This document shows positions 6,052-7,127 of a DNA stretch of 7,127 nt, piece after piece. Every line of letters begins with the position of its first letter. Positions within the stretch are counted from its first letter, which is position 1. Made by a program: the position numbers and the translations under genes. The notes beneath the pieces were generated by a model. It saw nothing but the letters and a program-made list of their open reading frames with translations, searched no databases and had not been told where the DNA came from. The stretch comes from Bacteroidales bacterium UBA1722 (GTDB taxonomy: Bacteria > Bacteroidota > Bacteroidia > Bacteroidales > UBA932). The stretch spans positions 3,706 through 10,832 of the forward strand of contig DCIQ01000209.1 of NCBI GenBank assembly GCA_002317435.1. Reading direction: 5' to 3'.

Positions 6052-7127
6052 ATGAAGAATCCTCTTCCGCGACTTGCCGTATCGGTTCTCATATTGACAC
6101 TCTCCCCTGCTCTCCCGGCTCGGGAGAGTGTTGATTTTGTGAACCCTTTCATCGGCACCACTAATTTCGGTGCCTGTAATCCCGGTGCCGTCACCCCTTC
6201 CGGGATGATGTCAGTGGTGCCGTTCAATGTGATGGGCTCCTCCACGAATGCCTTCGACAAGGATGCCAGATGGTGGTCCACCCCATACGAACAGACCAAT
6301 TCGTTCCTGACAGGTTTCGCCCACGGCACCCTCAGCGGAGTGGGCTGCCCCGAGATGGGTTCGCTCCTGACCATGCCCACCACCGGCACTCTCGAGACCG
6401 ATTATCATCTCTACGGCACGCCGTACTCCGATCAGGAAGCCACTCCGGGGTATTATGCCGTCACCCTCGGCAGGTACGGAATCCGGGCCGAAGCCACCGC
6501 CACCGCCCGTTCTTCGGTAGAACGCTATACCTTCCCCGGCGGAAGCGCCAACATCCTCCTGAATCTGGGAGAAGGACTCACCAACGAGTCCGGTGCCATG
6601 GTCCGCAGGGTAAGTCCCACGGAGATAGAGGGAACCAAGCTCCTGGGGACGTTCTGTTACTGTTCCGATGCGGTCTTCCCGGTATATTTCGTCCTGCGGG
6701 TCAGCCGCATCCCTTCTTCCCAGGGATGCTGGAAAAAACAACGTGAGATGACCGCCGAAGCGGCCTGGGAAGAATTCAGCGGAAAGAACAAACTTTATCC
6801 CGAGTTCCTCTCCCCGATGGCGGGCGACGACATAGGCTACTGGTACCGCTGGGACGACCTCCGGCAGGGCGAACAGATAGAGGTCCGGATGGGCATTTCC
6901 TACGTCTCCGTCGAAAATGCCCGCGAAAATCTCGAAGCCGAGACGGCATCATTCGAGGAGGTCAGGTCTCTGGCCCGCAGCAGATGGGCGTCCGATCTGG
7001 ACAGGATAAAGGTGACCGGAGGGACCGATGAGCAGAAGACAGTCTTCTACACCGCCCTCTACCACGCCCTCATCCACCCGAACATCCTCAACGACATAAA
7101 CGGGGAATACCCTCTGATGAACGGTCA
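6052..7127 (+). CDS. GH92 family alpha-mannosidase, N-terminal part, cut by window edge
   Basis: Translation from ATG 6052 runs open to the window edge (358 codons plus two bases); typical GH92 enzymes have about 750 residues, so roughly half is missing. No earlier in-frame ATG exists after the GH109 stop. Residues 1-23 (MKNPLPRLAVSVLILTLSPALPA) form a signal peptide with no lipobox cysteine. The mature part opens with VDFVNPFIGTTNFGACNPGAVTPSGMMSVVPF, the GH92 opening motif, followed by GFAHGTLSGVGCPEMGSLLTMPTTG, then ATPGYYAVTL and ATATARSSVERYTFP, typical of the N-terminal beta-sandwich. MGISYVSVENARENLEAE leads into the (alpha/alpha)6 barrel, whose first helix has FYTALYHALIHPNILNDINGEY. 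The catalytic acids and most calcium ligands lie beyond the edge. GH92 enzymes are calcium-dependent exo-alpha-mannosidases, acting mainly on N-glycans or mannans; linkage specificity cannot be told. It is probably co-transcribed with the GH109 gene. Confidence 0.92.
   Translation, partial: MKNPLPRLAVSVLILTLSPALPARESVDFVNPFIGTTNFGACNPGAVTPSGMMSVVPFNVMGSSTNAFDKDARWWSTPYEQTNSFLTGFAHGTLSGVGCPEMGSLLTMPTTGTLETDYHLYGTPYSDQEATPGYYAVTLGRYGIRAEATATARSSVERYTFPGGSANILLNLGEGLTNESGAMVRRVSPTEIEGTKLLGTFCYCSDAVFPVYFVLRVSRIPSSQGCWKKQREMTAEAAWEEFSGKNKLYPEFLSPMAGDDIGYWYRWDDLRQGEQIEVRMGISYVSVENARENLEAETASFEEVRSLARSRWASDLDRIKVTGGTDEQKTVFYTALYHALIHPNILNDINGEYPLMNG
6097..6131 (+). repeat. Nested inverted repeats in GH92 signal-peptide codons (competing hairpins)
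   Basis: Two perfect inverted repeats share one 3' arm. ACACTCTCCC at 6097-6106 pairs over 10 bp with GGGAGAGTGT at 6122-6131. CTCTCCCG at 6110-6117 pairs over 8 bp with CGGGAGAG at 6121-6128 around a three-base loop (GCT). Only one can form at a time. The arms arise from an imperfect tandem CTCTCCC repeat. The inner hairpin is followed by a T-rich but interrupted stretch (TGTTGATTTTG), so it resembles a weak intrinsic terminator inside the gene. It covers codons 16-27, across the signal-peptide cleavage region. Function, if any, is inferred. Confidence 0.5.

Noticed and set aside
6270..6746. A 158-codon plus-strand frame in the GH92 gene
   Set aside because: It is rich in Arg, His and Pro, as expected from an out-of-frame reading; the GH92 frame through the same bases carries the family motifs.

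Overview
This window looks like a chromosomal segment from a member of the Bacteroidota, probably an anaerobic gut-type Bacteroidales. The evidence is a perfect Bacteroidetes-type -7 promoter element (TAnnTTTG), weak or absent Shine-Dalgarno sequences, a GH109/GH92 exo-glycosidase pair with export signals, and protein similarity judged from memory. Genus cannot be decided from the sequence. All genes recognised are on the + strand and coding density is very high.

Region 1 (1-4581) is a tight five-gene block. It holds the C-terminal end of a short-chain dehydrogenase/reductase (1-231), a cytosolic Gfo/Idh/MocA oxidoreductase (241-1263), and then glpA (1260-2816), glpB (2813-3361) and glpC (3343-4581), the three subunits of the anaerobic, quinone-linked sn-glycerol-3-phosphate dehydrogenase. 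The spacings are +9, -4, -4 and -19 bp, so the block is probably one translationally coupled operon. GlpA oxidises glycerol 3-phosphate to dihydroxyacetone phosphate, and GlpB and GlpC would carry the electrons to menaquinone in the membrane. The two upstream NAD(P)-dependent oxidoreductases presumably act on a related polyol or sugar, but their substrates cannot be read from the sequence. GlpB is strikingly small (182 aa against about 419 in E. coli): it keeps the N-terminal dinucleotide-binding fold and the C-terminal part but lacks the roughly 200-230 residue middle.

Region 2 (4582-4657) is a short AT-rich intergenic gap with a candidate promoter. No terminator is visible after glpC, so read-through from region 1 is possible.

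Region 3 (4658-7127) is a host- or dietary-glycan degradation unit. It encodes a lipoprotein-type GH109 enzyme (NAD-dependent alpha-N-acetylgalactosaminidase family, built on a Gfo/Idh/MocA fold), followed 26 bp later by a GH92 (alpha-mannosidase family) gene with a signal peptide, which the window edge cuts off. Together they would trim terminal alpha-GalNAc and alpha-mannose from glycoproteins in or outside the periplasm. A strong hairpin lies inside the GH92 signal-peptide coding region.

No RNA genes, CRISPR arrays, insertion sequences or phage genes were seen. The most unusual items are the compact GlpB and the linkage of an SDR plus a Gfo/Idh enzyme to glpABC.
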